A DNA stretch of 64,000 bases, from NCBI GenBank assembly GCA_963580285.1, contig OY757021.1, forward strand, positions 90,941,221 through 91,005,220, given 5' to 3'. The translations under genes were made by a program, and so were the position numbers. This DNA comes from Lucinisca nassula (lineage: Eukaryota > Mollusca > Bivalvia > Lucinida > Lucinidae). Positions 10,561-21,548 of this stretch are shown one piece after another. The notes below the pieces were generated by a model. It was not told the origin of the DNA. It did no database searches and saw only the letters and a program-made list of their open reading frames with translations. Position 1 is the stretch's first letter, and each line of letters opens with the position of its first letter.

Positions 10561-12304
10561 CTAGCTCACCTGTAGCTCCAGGTCAGCGTATGTTGTGGCC
10601 TGTTGTCCGTCGTCCGTCGTTGGTTTTTCACATTTTCGACATCTCTTCCAGAACCGGAAGTCAGATTAAGCTGATACCTGGTGATATGGAGATTCAGATT
10701 TGCTAAAATGGTCCCGTTTGGATGTCCAAGATGGCCGCTATGGCAGCCATCTAGAAATTCATCAAACGACATCTCCTTCCAAACCAAAAGGTCAAATTGA
10801 GCTTAAACATGATGGGAGGAATCAGGGTGACATGGAGATCTAGATTTGCTGAAATCGTCCCATTCGAATATCCAAGTTCGCCGCCATGGTGGCCATCTTG
10901 AAATTCTTCAAACAACATCTCCCCACAAACCAAAGGTAGAATTGAGCTGGAAGTTGATGGGAGACATCGGTTTGACATGGAGATTCAGATTTACTAAAAA
11001 CGTTCCGTTCGGATGGCCAAGATGATCGCCATGGCAGCCATCTTGAAATTCTGCAAACGGCATCCCCTCCGAAACAAAAGGTCGAATTGAGCTGAGACTT
11101 GATGGGACACGTGGGGATTCAGATTTGCTAAAATCATTCCGTTCGGATATCCAAGATGGCCGCCTTGGCAGCCATCTTGAAATTCTTCCAAACCAAATGT
11201 AGAATTGAGATGAAACTTGATTGGAGGAATCGAGATTACATGGAGATTCAAATTTGTTAAAATGTTCCATTCCGATATCCAAGAAGGCCGCCATGGCGGC
11301 CATCTTGAAATTCTTAAAACGACATCTCCCAAGCCATTGTGATGAAACTTGATGGGAGGCATCGGGCTGACATGGAGATTCAGATTTGCTCAAATTGTTC
11401 CGTTCCAATATCAAAGATGGCCGCTATGGTGGCCATCTTGAATTCTTCAAACGACATCTCCTCCCGAACCAAAGGTCGAATTGAGCTGAAGCTTAATGTG
11501 AGGCATCGGGATGACATGGCGATTCAGATTTGCTAAAATCGTTCCATTCGGATGTCAAAAATGGTCACCATGGCGGCCATCTTGATATTCTTCAAACGAC
11601 ATCTCCCAAACCAAAGGTTGAATTGAGCTGAAATTTGAGTGGAGGCATCAGGATGACATGGATATTCAGATTTGCTAAAGAAAAGTTCCATTCCGATATC
11701 CAAGTTGGCCGCCCTGGTGGTCATCTTGAAACTCTTCAAACGATCTCCTCTCGAACCAAAGGTCGAATTGAGCTGAAACTTGATGGGAGGCATCGGGATG
11801 AAATTGGGATTCAGTTTTGCTTAAATCGTTCCGTTCCAATATTTATTCTTCAAACGACATCTCCTCCTAAACCAAAGGTCAAATTGATCTGAAACTTGAT
11901 TAGAGGCATCGGGATGACATAGAGATTTAGATTTGGTAAAATCGTTTCGTTCTGAAATCCGTAGGGATTAACTTCTTCGAACGTCATTTCAATGAAAGTT
12001 TTGTCAAAATATCTGCAAAGGCTTGGCAGTAAATGTCATTTTTCAATTGTCCCCATTATAAGTCTATGGAAACTATAAGTTGCCATTGCAACCAAAATAA
12101 ATGGCCGATTTTCATTAAAAAAAAAACTTTCAATCCCCTAGTCCAAGGATGATACAGATAAAATTTGGACCCAATCGGCCCGGTGGCTTTAAAGAGGTGT
12201 CGTTTGAAAGTGTTGACAGACGCAGGCGCAGACGACGCAGATGACGACGGCCAACTGCCTATCCTATAAGCTCCCCGGCAGCCTTCCTCTCTGGAGAGCT
12301 AAAA
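10561..12304. repeat. HINE-like element with ~140-bp ATGGCGGCCAT tandem array, left arm
   Basis: Ends TAGCTCACC and GGAGAGCTA are inverted, with GTCCGTCGTCCGTCG after the left end. Inside, about eight units of 130-150 bp (10,690-11,950) each contain AAACGACATCTCC, GAGCTGAAACTTGATGGGAG, GACATGGAGATTCAGATTTG and a palindrome around GCCGCCATGGCGGC. The long open frames here (up to 168 codons) arise from the repeat and occur in several frames, so I do not call them genes. Architecture of terminal repeats plus internal tandem repeats fits non-autonomous Helentrons. Confidence 0.72.
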
Positions 12305-12625
12305 ATAAATAGAGGCAATGATCAGGAATCGATACTTTTAACCCACAGCTCCCGTCAGAGACACCAAAGGGAAAGAAACACAAACATGAAGCTACAGACC
12401 CCAATGGAAACACCAACAGCGGAAAGCCAAGAGGACAGTTACTTTACCACAAAAAGTCCACTTTTTATCTTACAGAAGCATATATAAACAAATTGAATTT
12501 TGAAGTTAATAGTACAATCTATGATAGAACCGAGTTTCGAGAAAATGAGGCAATGATAGTTTTCTAAGCCATAATACCATATATGGACATGTCGACCATA
12601 TTGATCAAACACATATTACTCAGTA

Positions 12626-13230
12626 ATTTCAGCTCACCAGAGCCGAAGGCTCCGGGAGAGCTTAAAAGATATGCAGTTGTCAGTCGTGGTCGTCCGTCGT
12701 GTGTCGTCTGGCGTCAACACTTTCAAACGACATATCTGAAACCGCTGGGTCAGTTGGGTCTTAATTTCATCTATAGCGTCCTTGGGCTGGGGGATTGAAA
12801 GTAAGTGTTTTTTTTTAATTTATTTATGAAAATCAGCTTTACAGTTTAGTCGCTACGGCAACTTAGAGTTTCCATAGACTTATAATGGGGAAAATTGAAA
12901 ATTGGCATTTATGCCAAGCCTTTGCAGATATTTTGACGAATTTTAATAGAAATGTGCCTTGAGTAAACTTCTTTCAGCCATATGCGTTTATGCCCAGGTT
13001 GTGCCTGGCCATGCCCCACCCCTCCATTTCACAAAAGGCCATATATCATAGAAACCATTCAGATCCCCACCCCAAATCATATATATTCTTATTACTGATA
13101 AGACGTATTCGCTGACGCCATCCTAGGGGTCACTTGCATATGCTGGGGCCATGCCCCACCCCCTCCACTTTGTTAAAGGTCCAATATCTCAGAAACCGTT
13201 CCTATCCCCACCCCAAACCTTATTTATTAT
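12626..13230. repeat. Fragments of AGCTCACC-type repeats, left arm
   Basis: Begins CAGCTCACCAGAGCCGAAGG with a GAGCCGAAGGCTC hairpin. It includes two GCCATGCCCCACCCC-containing segments (13,000-13,220) that repeat each other. Confidence 0.55.
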
Positions 13231-14322
13231 TGTTATGCCCCCACTTTCGAAGAAGTTGTGGGGGCATATTGCTTCTGCCATGTTCGTCCGTCCTTCCGTC
13301 AGTCCCGCTTTTTACTGCATAGCATAACTTTTGAACCGTGCTTGCTAGGTTTTTGAAATTTCATATATAGATTTCTTATGAAAAATAACTGATCATCAGG
13401 AATATGCCCTTTTCTGGAGTGATGCCCCTTTGAATAAAAAAAAAAAAACGATATGAAATATTGTAAGCAAGATATCTCGAAAACCGTTAGAGCTGTTGCG
13501 TTGAAACTTTACAGACTGATTGGGGATGATGAGAAGATAAACTTATTAACTTTTGAAAAAAAAAATTCTTGAGTTATGGCCCTTTGGAACTTTGGGAATT
13601 TTAAGATTGTAAGCAATATATCTCAAAAAACATTAGAGCTATTGCCCTTAAAATTTACAGACTGATTGGGGATGATCCGAAGATGAACCGGTTATCATTC
13701 GAAAAAAAAATCTGAATGTGTTTACTTGAGTTGTGACCCCATGAAGCTTTGGGCACTTTAAGCTTGTAAGCAAGATATCTCAATTAAAACGATTTTAGCT
13801 ACATGTATTTCCCTGAAACTTTACAGACTGATTTGGAATGATGAGTAGATGAACTGTTAAACTTTTGGAAAAAGTCCGATTTTGTTTTCTTGAATAATGG
13901 CCCTTTGCAACTTTGGGCATTTTAAGCTTGTAAGCAAGATATCTCAAAAACGATTAAGCGATTGCCCTGAAACTTTACAGACTGATCAGGGATGATGAGA
14001 AGATGAACTGAATAACTTTGGTAAAAATCTGATTTATTTTACTTGAGTTATGGCCCTTCGAAACTTTGAGAGTTTTAAGCTTGTAAGCAAGATATATAAT
14101 CTTGTGAGCAGAATATCTCAAAATTCATTATAACTGTTGCACTGAAACTTTACTTACTGATTGGGGATGATGATCACATGAACTGATCAACGTTTAAAAC
14201 AAATCTGAATTGTTTACTTGATTTATGGCCCTTTGAAATTTTGCGCGTTTTAAGATTGTAAAAAAGATATCTCAAAAACGAGTTGAGCTATTGCCCTGAA
14301 ACTTTAGAGGCTGATTTGGGAT
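13231..14322. repeat. Tandem array of ~155-bp units headed by a GCCCCCAC hairpin, left arm
   Basis: The head ATGCCCCCACTTTCGAAG...TTGTGGGGGCAT forms a hairpin, followed by GTCCGTCCTTCCGTC. About six units then share GAGTTATGGCCCTTTG, GTAAGCAAGATATCTC and ACTTTACAGACTGATTGG. The palindrome arm ends inside the last unit. Confidence 0.75.
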
Positions 14323-17300
14323 TTTTTTTTTTTTCAAGCATCATCCCACCTGGTATATGACGTTAATATGATGTCATATCGGTGTAAATAAGTCCAGTCA
14401 TATTCCAAACATTTTTTTTTTAATAAAATGCAGTCTGACAACACAATTTTTTTTTTTAATAAAATGCAGTCTGACAACAACATTTTTTTTAGATGATCTT
14501 GTGCTCTGTGATATTTCCGTTTTGTATAGGGAGGATTGATTTTTTGTTCCATCTACCTGCTGGAATGATGCTCTGTATAACCAGGAATTGTATGCTATAC
14601 GTCTGAATACATTACACATATTTCACTCATTCTCAAATGAATTGGGATTTTAGCCGTTTAAAAAGTCGAATTATAAAGTTACTTAAATTCAGTCACCGAT
14701 ATGTTCACAATAAAGTATTAACATGTACCTATACTCAGTTAAAATTCCTTGATCAAGAAATGAAAAGTTATTTCACCCCAATAGTTTGAAATATGTCGGT
14801 ACTTTGATAAATTTTGATTGTGCGAAATGTACGCTACAATCTATTTGTTCGTTACCCACTTCTTTAACATCACACAAATCAAGAGACCGCAGCTCGCAAT
14901 GACAGAAACTTACGACCGGGTTATTAAGCGGGGACAAAATTGAACATATGGCCATATATATGGTAAAGAAATGAATAACTATTTTGAATAACATTCAGGG
15001 TTGGTTAGAGAATACAGAAAAAGAAATAGTTTTCTGAAAACATACAATTTTCGTTTTGTTTTAAGAGAAGCACATAATAGCTAGATCACTTACGACTATT
15101 GCATTTGGATAGGTATTGAGTGGTAAATTAGGAACACAAGTAATATTACTTTAGATAAACGATCAACATTAGCAATAAGTTTAAATGAATCACATGTAAA
15201 AAGTCGCGGACATTACAGTGATTTTGTTTCTATAAGTCAAGTAGTCAACTATCGTGATTAACTGACAATATAGCTGTTAGTGTCAGTTTCCTTCAATTTT
15301 TGGATCTAACTAATGTAACAGTGCATGTTCAGTCATATGCTTTTAAAACATGGCGTCCCTATTACGGGCAAAACCTAGGTATATACGTTTATGCATAAAA
15401 AATGGTCTCCTGACAGATAAACTGCGTTCTTAAGGCAGCCGAAACATTAAAAGTCATATCTCTCACATATAAACACAAAACAATCGCATGGCCTTGTGTT
15501 CTCAACCATCAAGTATGTAAAATTAATGATGCAACTGCGAGAATTCAGTATCGAACATTACAGTGCATTCCAGAGCAATATTTTTCTATACAAAAGTGTT
15601 CAAAATGTAACCAATTTTGTCTACCAGCTTGAAGAAAGTAACACGCTTAGTAGAGTTTGTAAAAAGTTCTAAGAAATGTAAACATATGCATGTCTGTAAA
15701 TGGCAGCTATGATGGTCTCGGACATTACCATACACGGTAAAGGGCCATCCTATGCCACTTTACCATTTCTACATGTAAAATTGAAAATGAATTTGATATT
15801 ATATTTGTTGTATCTAGTTGACATACTCAAGAGTAAACCAGCATACCCTCAAATGAACATATTTATTTTAGGTTGGGATGTTCGATACAATTTGTAATGT
15901 TCGATACAATAATTTCAGTAACATAAACTGCACTTACAATGTTTTTTAAGATTCAAAATATGCATTTGGAAATACAAATTGGAGATTTGAAGTGCCTTCT
16001 TAACATTGCACAATTCATATTGAAATATTTATTCTTTCAAATAATATTTTGGAAAAGATTATAAGCTGTGGGACTCAAATCCAAAATAGAAAATAAGTAA
16101 TACATTTTGAATCAACATTGTTACTGTTTGCAGCTATTGGTAGAAATGTAGCAAACATGTATATCACTAAACGTGTTCATTTTACACAAATAAGGTTGCA
16201 CAATTCAAAATAGTTTATTTATTTGCAGTCATTATCCCATGACGGTCAACATAGAAAACCTGTCATGTTCGATACCAAATGTAGCGGACATTTCATCGTA
16301 TATATCCACTGCTTATTGCAATAGAATAATGATCTTGCTAGTGTGCAAATGTTGTTCATTAATAATGATTTTTGGTGGAACCAAATTAGTTGAACAATAT
16401 TAATTGTGGCAAATAATATTGGAAAAAGATAAAAAGTTACTATGCAGATATTTAAAAACAAGATATGACTTTTGTTTTCCCTTAACTATGGTATTGTCTG
16501 CCGACTCCTCCACACATCAAACACCGGGAAAGGCAACCATGACGTCTGCAGACACTTTCTACAACGAAATCTGGTAATGGAAAGCCCTGCCACGTGAGAT
16601 CAATGTGATCAAGCTGTTTGACTAACAATTTTCGGTATTGAACATTACCGGTCTCGAACATTACAAAACACTGGAAATGAGGGAATTTCAACATCAAAAT
16701 ATTATTTTCGTTCCAGATGATGTATTTGTGTTAGTCACACATTGCGGGAGTTTAATTCAATCTAGCATTTTTTGTCGATACATACGTAATAAGCCTGGTA
16801 TAATGATCGCGAACATTACATGCATTTTTGCAACAAATCCATGCACATTTTTGTATGGCAAGTATTTTTAATTTCCTATTGTACAGGTAACATCAAACGA
16901 CCTTATATGTTTATTATAATACAGAATCTCCATTTGGTCATGTTTCTGTGTATAAAAACCTAAACGTTGTTTTGAAATATCAAGAACAGAAACGTCGTCT
17001 CGTACATTACAATGCTAAATTAAATTTCGGCGACAGCCATAATCGGGGAAAATTACCTAGTTAGAGTCCATGTAGTCCTACTAATGGTAGTTATTTTCCT
17101 ACCCAGAATATGTAATTTTTATGGAAACCACCTAACTCTTTCCTGTCTAATGGAATTGCAAATATGTAAGTGTGCAAACAAAGAGAAGTCGAAAAGCGAC
17201 AGTCTCGAACATTACAAAACCAGGTTTTCCCGTGGCTCATTTTCCCTAAAAAGGTATTTTTCTACAGGAGGTTTATTATGATATCTTTGGAACCTGTTGT

Positions 17301-17426
17301 TCTGTCATATAAACGTATGCATTGGGTAAAAATGACTGCCGGATTTCAGAAAATATACGGCGACTGCAATATCCCAATTCATTTGAGAATGAGTGATTTA
17401 TGGCTAAATTCACACGCACACACACA

Positions 17427-17458
<32 letters not shown>

Positions 17459-17741
17459 TGTAGTCTGAATTCATTATATTGCGAATGTTAACACTTCTTT
17501 TCCTTATTATTAGAAACTAGCTGAGGTTTTCCCCATTTTACATTTTGGTGATTGTTTATGATGCTTATATATTTTCTTCTTATATCTTCTATTTTTTGCT
17601 TCTGTCTTTTACATGTCTTGTTTGTAGTTGTTGGTTTGGTCACGGCGTGGTCCTTGTCCTTTGTGGGCATGAGCACAGTCTGTCTTTCAGGAAGCGACCA
17701 GCCGGCATGCTCCAGGAACAGAACATTAATTCTTCTGCCAT
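14323..17741. other. AT-rich spacer 5' of the LINE; no gene recognised
   Basis: No coding exon or RNA gene is visible. The stretch contains a duplicated ~38-bp unit near 14,412-14,490, a CA/CG-type microsatellite (17,411-17,460), and a recurring motif close to TCGAACATTAC. Copies of the motif lie near 15,204, 15,551, 15,716, 16,636, 16,652, 16,806, 16,998 and 17,203. Part of it is probably the LINE's 5' UTR, but I cannot place the LINE's 5' end or a target-site duplication. Confidence 0.5.
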
Positions 17742-20700
17742 ATGGGTAATTGTCTTATTACATGGAGGATGTCGATTGGCTACTTCTACAACAAAACACA
17801 TGCTTTCCGTTGTCTGCAAATGATCTCGAGTAAGTATCATTTAAATATTATATTTCTACTTTTTTATATTCTGCGAACTATTAACTCCAGCATAAGAGCT
17901 GCTAGTAGATTCTGGATGACAGGCGCAAACAACTACCAAACATCCATTTTTGTTGCCCTGCTTGTATTACTGGCAGGCGATGTAGAAATAAATCCGGGTC
18001 CAACTCATACCGAGCATTCAGATTCAGTTTCGATATTACATTGTAATATTCGTAGCATCAGAAACAAGCTGGATTATATTAAAAATAACTTTCTAGATTT
18101 TGACATTCTGTGTTTTACTGAAACGCATCTGGACGTTAGCGTTTCAACAGATGACTTAATGTTATCAGATGAGTTTTATAATCCATATCGCAAAGACAGA
18201 ACTAATCATGGGGGAGGTATCTTGATTTATATATCTAATTATTTGATTCATAAAAGGAGGACTGACTTGGAAGTTTTTTGGGACGAATGCATTTGGTTGG
18301 AAACAAAGCTCAACAATGAGCGCTGTTTACTGGGAGTATTTTACAGTCCCAAAACATCAGACGAAACTTTCTTTCATGCTTTTGATCTTAATTTGGAGGC
18401 TGCTCTAGAAGTAACAAAAAACATTTTCATACTGGGTGATCTTAATGATGATTTACTTAGAACAAATTCTTACAGGCTTAAAAACGTTTTGATATCAAAC
18501 TCTTTAGTGAATATTATCAATGAACCAACCCGGGATCGAGCTCTGCTAGATCCGGTTATTGTTTCAGATGAATGTCAAATTCTGGATTCGGGGATAATCG
18601 CAAACCCAAGTGAAATATCCGATCACTCCGCTACATACCTTGTTACAGTCAATAATTATTCCCTTTCGTCTTCATTTAAGCGTACTGTCTGGCTTTATAA
18701 AAATGCTGATTTTCAAAAATTAAATAATCTGATAACTGCTTTCGACTGGAGTTGCTTGTTGCAGGGATCGGTCAACGACGCTTGCTTGCTATTTAAAGAT
18801 ACTTTTTTAAAACTTGTCAACGACTGCATCCCTAGTAAAGAAGTAACGATCAGACCTAGCGATAAACCCTGGTATGATTCTGAGATCCGTAAATATTCTC
18901 GAAAACGAGACCGTTTAAAATCTAAAGCGTTGAAATCAGGTAACCAGGCACACTGGTCAAAATACAAAACATTTAGAAATACATGTAAAGTTAACAATCT
19001 TAAAAAACACGCCAAGGAAACATTTTTTAATAATTTAGAAATTTCATTGACCGAATCCTTCACTAACAACAAAAAAGACTTCTGGCGCCTCATTCGTCAT
19101 TTTACGAAGAAAAAGAACACCACAACTACTATACCGCCTTTGAGTACAGTTTTACCCTCTAGTGAAACTAAATATCATGTATCAGATACTGAGAAAGCAA
19201 ACTGTCTAAACGACTATTTCGCATCAATATCCTCCATTGATGACTCAAATGTTAGACTGCCTCCATTTACTCCCCTAACGGAACAAAGCCTCGAGAGAAT
19301 CGAAATAACTGTACAAGAAGTGAAAGACATTATTGATTCTGTGTGTCTAAACAAGGCATCTGGACCGGATTTGATAAGTCATAGAATGCTTAAAGGTGTC
19401 TCTTCTGCCATTTCCGTACCTCTGTCTATGATGTTTAATCGTTTTCTTCAAGAATGTGAATTTCCAGATGAGTATAAATCCTCTCTGGTCATTCCTCTTT
19501 TCAAGAAGGGTGAAAGTAATTTGCCAACAAATTATCGCCCCGTATCACTCCTAAGCTCAGTAGGAAAAATAATGGAAAGAGTTGTTTTTAAGCATATATA
19601 TAACTTCCTTAATGAAAATAACCTCATCTATAAATATCAATCTGGTTTCTTACCTGATCATTCTACTACTTATCAATTAGTTGATATCTTCCACCTAATT
19701 TGCCAATCTTTTGATGAAAAGCAGTACTCGTGCATGGTCTTTTGTGATATATCTAAAGCCTTTGACCGTGTTTGGCACACAGGCCTTTTATTCAAACTTC
19801 GCCAAAATGGTATCAAGGGCCCTCTCCTGACTTGGATATCTAATTATCTGTCTAACCGCAGACAAAAAGTGTGTGTCAACTCCTTTGTCTCTGATGTTAA
19901 GCATGTGTCTGCGGGAGTTCTACAAGGTTCTGTGTTGGGTCCGTTGTTTTTCCTCGTATATGTTAATGATATAACGAACAATCTTTTAAGTTTGACCCGG
20001 TTATTTGCAGATGATAGCTCTCTTTTCGTCTCTGCATCTAGTGTCCAAGATATTGAAGGTATCCTTAACCATGATCTATCTGTCATACTTCTTTGGGCTA
20101 AGCAATGGCTAGTAACTTTTAATCCACTTAAAACAGAAGCCATCATGTTCTCTCTGAGACGAAATCATGCTATGCCAAATTTACGTTTTGACAATACGGA
20201 TATAGAATTTGTAGATTCTCATAAACACTTAGGGGTCACTTTATCTTGTAATGGACAGTGGCACACGCATATCGAAAATATTTTGAAGTCTGGGTACAAG
20301 GTTTTAGGGATGATGAGACGACTGAAATTTTCATTTAGTCGCCAAGCTCTTAACCAAATGTATTTTTCATATCTAAGGCCGTTGCTCGAATATTCATCTA
20401 TTGTTTGGGATGGGTGTACCAATCAAGATCGCGATGCTCTTGAAAAGCTACAGAACGAAGCAGCCCGGGTGGTCACTGGCTTAACTAAATCAGTCTCATT
20501 AATAAACCTATATAATGAGTGTGGATGGGCAAGTTTAGCAGAGCGCAGAAAATATCAAAAATTATGTTTCATGTACAAAGTTGCGAATGGACAGGCGCCT
20601 GAATATCTATCGCAACTTATGCCATCTTTGGTGGGCGAAGTCTCTAGTTATCACTTAAGAAATTCTTCAGATCTTTCTAATTATTATACTCGAACAGAAA

Positions 20701-21167
20701 CTTTTCGTAAGTCCTGCATGCCGTCTTCTGTTTCTTTATGGAACGAGTTAACGCCCGAAGTGAAACGGTGCGATTCATTTTCTAACTTTCAGTATAAACT
20801 TAAACTGCACTTATTTGGTTCAAGAAAAATCCCTGAATATTTCCTTAAAGGTAATCGTTACCTTAGTGTATTGCAGGCAAGAATAAGGAACAACTGCAGT
20901 AATTTAAACCATGACCTTTTCCGAAACCATTTGACAGATGATCCTTCATGCCGATGTGGCTTTGATATTGAAGACGCTAAACATTTTTTCTTTGACTGTC
21001 CGAATTATGCTGTGGTACGAATTGATATGTTTAGGAAAACACGTAACCAACACCCCTTGAATACTTACAGTCTGTTATACGGTAAACAAGGTGTTTCTGA
21101 TAGTGATAATTTCTTTCTTTTTCAGGCAGTGCACCAATTTATCAAGGACAGCGGAAGGTTTAAATAA
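17742..21167 (+). CDS. Full-length APE-type non-LTR retrotransposon (LINE) polyprotein with N-terminal 2A-like motif
   Basis: This single uninterrupted 1,141-aa ORF has the domain order of Jockey/CR1-L2-type LINE ORF2 proteins. Residues ~93-300 are an exonuclease-endonuclease-phosphatase nuclease, with visible key residues N102, E127, the GDLN at 232-235 and SDH at 293-295. Residues ~580-850 are reverse transcriptase, with NYRPVSLLS, QSGF (633-636), the catalytic D669, GVLQGSVLGP (725-734) and FADD (755-758). A CxCx8Hx4C knuckle sits at C1070-C1086. Upstream, residues 68-87 form a hydrophobic stretch ending in GDVEINPGP (79-87), which fits the 2A ribosome-skipping consensus and would separate an 86-residue leader. 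The start is the first ATG after an in-frame stop at 17,727; M27 or M59 are possible alternatives. All catalytic residues are present, so the copy may be, or recently was, active. It supplies nicking and target-primed reverse transcription for its own mobility. Confidence 0.93.
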   Translation: MGNCLITWRMSIGYFYNKTHAFRCLQMISSKYHLNIIFLLFYILRTINSSIRAASRFWMTGANNYQTSIFVALLVLLAGDVEINPGPTHTEHSDSVSILHCNIRSIRNKLDYIKNNFLDFDILCFTETHLDVSVSTDDLMLSDEFYNPYRKDRTNHGGGILIYISNYLIHKRRTDLEVFWDECIWLETKLNNERCLLGVFYSPKTSDETFFHAFDLNLEAALEVTKNIFILGDLNDDLLRTNSYRLKNVLISNSLVNIINEPTRDRALLDPVIVSDECQILDSGIIANPSEISDHSATYLVTVNNYSLSSSFKRTVWLYKNADFQKLNNLITAFDWSCLLQGSVNDACLLFKDTFLKLVNDCIPSKEVTIRPSDKPWYDSEIRKYSRKRDRLKSKALKSGNQAHWSKYKTFRNTCKVNNLKKHAKETFFNNLEISLTESFTNNKKDFWRLIRHFTKKKNTTTTIPPLSTVLPSSETKYHVSDTEKANCLNDYFASISSIDDSNVRLPPFTPLTEQSLERIEITVQEVKDIIDSVCLNKASGPDLISHRMLKGVSSAISVPLSMMFNRFLQECEFPDEYKSSLVIPLFKKGESNLPTNYRPVSLLSSVGKIMERVVFKHIYNFLNENNLIYKYQSGFLPDHSTTYQLVDIFHLICQSFDEKQYSCMVFCDISKAFDRVWHTGLLFKLRQNGIKGPLLTWISNYLSNRRQKVCVNSFVSDVKHVSAGVLQGSVLGPLFFLVYVNDITNNLLSLTRLFADDSSLFVSASSVQDIEGILNHDLSVILLWAKQWLVTFNPLKTEAIMFSLRRNHAMPNLRFDNTDIEFVDSHKHLGVTLSCNGQWHTHIENILKSGYKVLGMMRRLKFSFSRQALNQMYFSYLRPLLEYSSIVWDGCTNQDRDALEKLQNEAARVVTGLTKSVSLINLYNECGWASLAERRKYQKLCFMYKVANGQAPEYLSQLMPSLVGEVSSYHLRNSSDLSNYYTRTETFRKSCMPSSVSLWNELTPEVKRCDSFSNFQYKLKLHLFGSRKIPEYFLKGNRYLSVLQARIRNNCSNLNHDLFRNHLTDDPSCRCGFDIEDAKHFFFDCPNYAVVRIDMFRKTRNQHPLNTYSLLYGKQGVSDSDNFFLFQAVHQFIKDSGRFK
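17979..18002 (+). other. 2A-like ribosome-skipping motif (DVExNPGP)
   Basis: Codons 80-87 read DVEINPGP, matching the D-V/I-E-x-N-P-G|P consensus. The expected break between G86 and P87 is at 17,999/18,000. 2A-like motifs at the N-terminus of APE-type LINEs are known from sea urchins, molluscs and other invertebrates. The residues just upstream are leucine-rich and hydrophobic, as in known active examples. Activity here is inferred from the motif only. Confidence 0.8.
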
Positions 21168-21263
21168 ATCAAGCATTTATATAGTTAACAGATGATGGGC
21201 TGTGTTCATGTCCACTTTGGAATGGCGGCAGCGCGTGACTGGACCATACAACAACTTCTATCC

Positions 21264-21332
<69 letters not shown>

Positions 21333-21500
21333 ATTATTTCTCTAATTTGTATCATTTTGTATGTGTTATGTAATTTTGGCCATTGTTCACTTTTTGTACA
21401 AAATTGTAGGGGAAGGGCCGTAACTAATGTTGGTAGAACTTGTGGCCCAACCCCATGTGCTATCATGAAAGGCAATAAAATATGTTTAACTAAAAAAAAA
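21168..21500 (+). other. LINE 3' UTR with (CT)n tract and A-rich tail
   Basis: After the TAA stop comes about 330 bp that includes a CT microsatellite at roughly 21,265-21,331, then an AATAAA-like signal near 21,475 and a run of nine A's near 21,494. The A-rich run is a plausible 3' end of the LINE. The palindrome arm's tandem array resumes just after it. Confidence 0.6.
21265..21331 (+). repeat. (CT)n microsatellite in LINE 3' UTR
   Basis: Uninterrupted CT tract about 100 bp after the LINE stop codon. Confidence 0.9.
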
Positions 21501-21548
21501 GCTGCAATGGTTTTTTTTCAACAAAGTTAATCAGTTCATCTACTCATC

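Larger units (their letters stand above)
1..14322. repeat. Left arm of giant inverted repeat (palindrome)
   Basis: This stretch reappears in reverse complement at 21,549-35,872. Short reading frames throughout pair up with near-identical partners on the opposite strand, and their coordinates sum to 35,857-35,873, so the arms are collinear with only small indels. The match ends at 14,322, inside a tandem array, where the left side runs into a T tract while the right side continues the array for about 40 bp. The match starts at base 1, so the true outer end is not visible. Differences are scattered substitutions plus changes in homopolymer and dinucleotide length. The arm contains only repeats; I see no host coding exon in it. 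Confidence 0.95.
14323..21548. other. Spacer (loop) of the giant inverted repeat
   Basis: This is single-copy sequence between the two arms. It holds about 3.4 kb of AT-rich DNA with no recognisable gene, then the full-length LINE ORF and its 3' region. The arm/spacer junctions lie inside a ~155-bp tandem array: the left junction is at 14,322 beside a T tract and the right one is near 21,500-21,548. The right side keeps about 40 bp of array that the left side lacks. Confidence 0.85.

Noticed and set aside
10908..11414. 168-codon open frame on the minus strand (with a partner at 24,454-24,960)
   Set aside because: It runs through the ~140-bp tandem array, several overlapping frames are equally open, and the translation merely repeats the array unit.
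17830..17890. Possible intron in the LINE leader (strong GTAAGTATC donor, CTCCAG acceptor)
   Set aside because: The ORF is open straight through, the segment is 61 bp (not a multiple of three), and removing it would break the frame from the upstream ATG. Probably chance.
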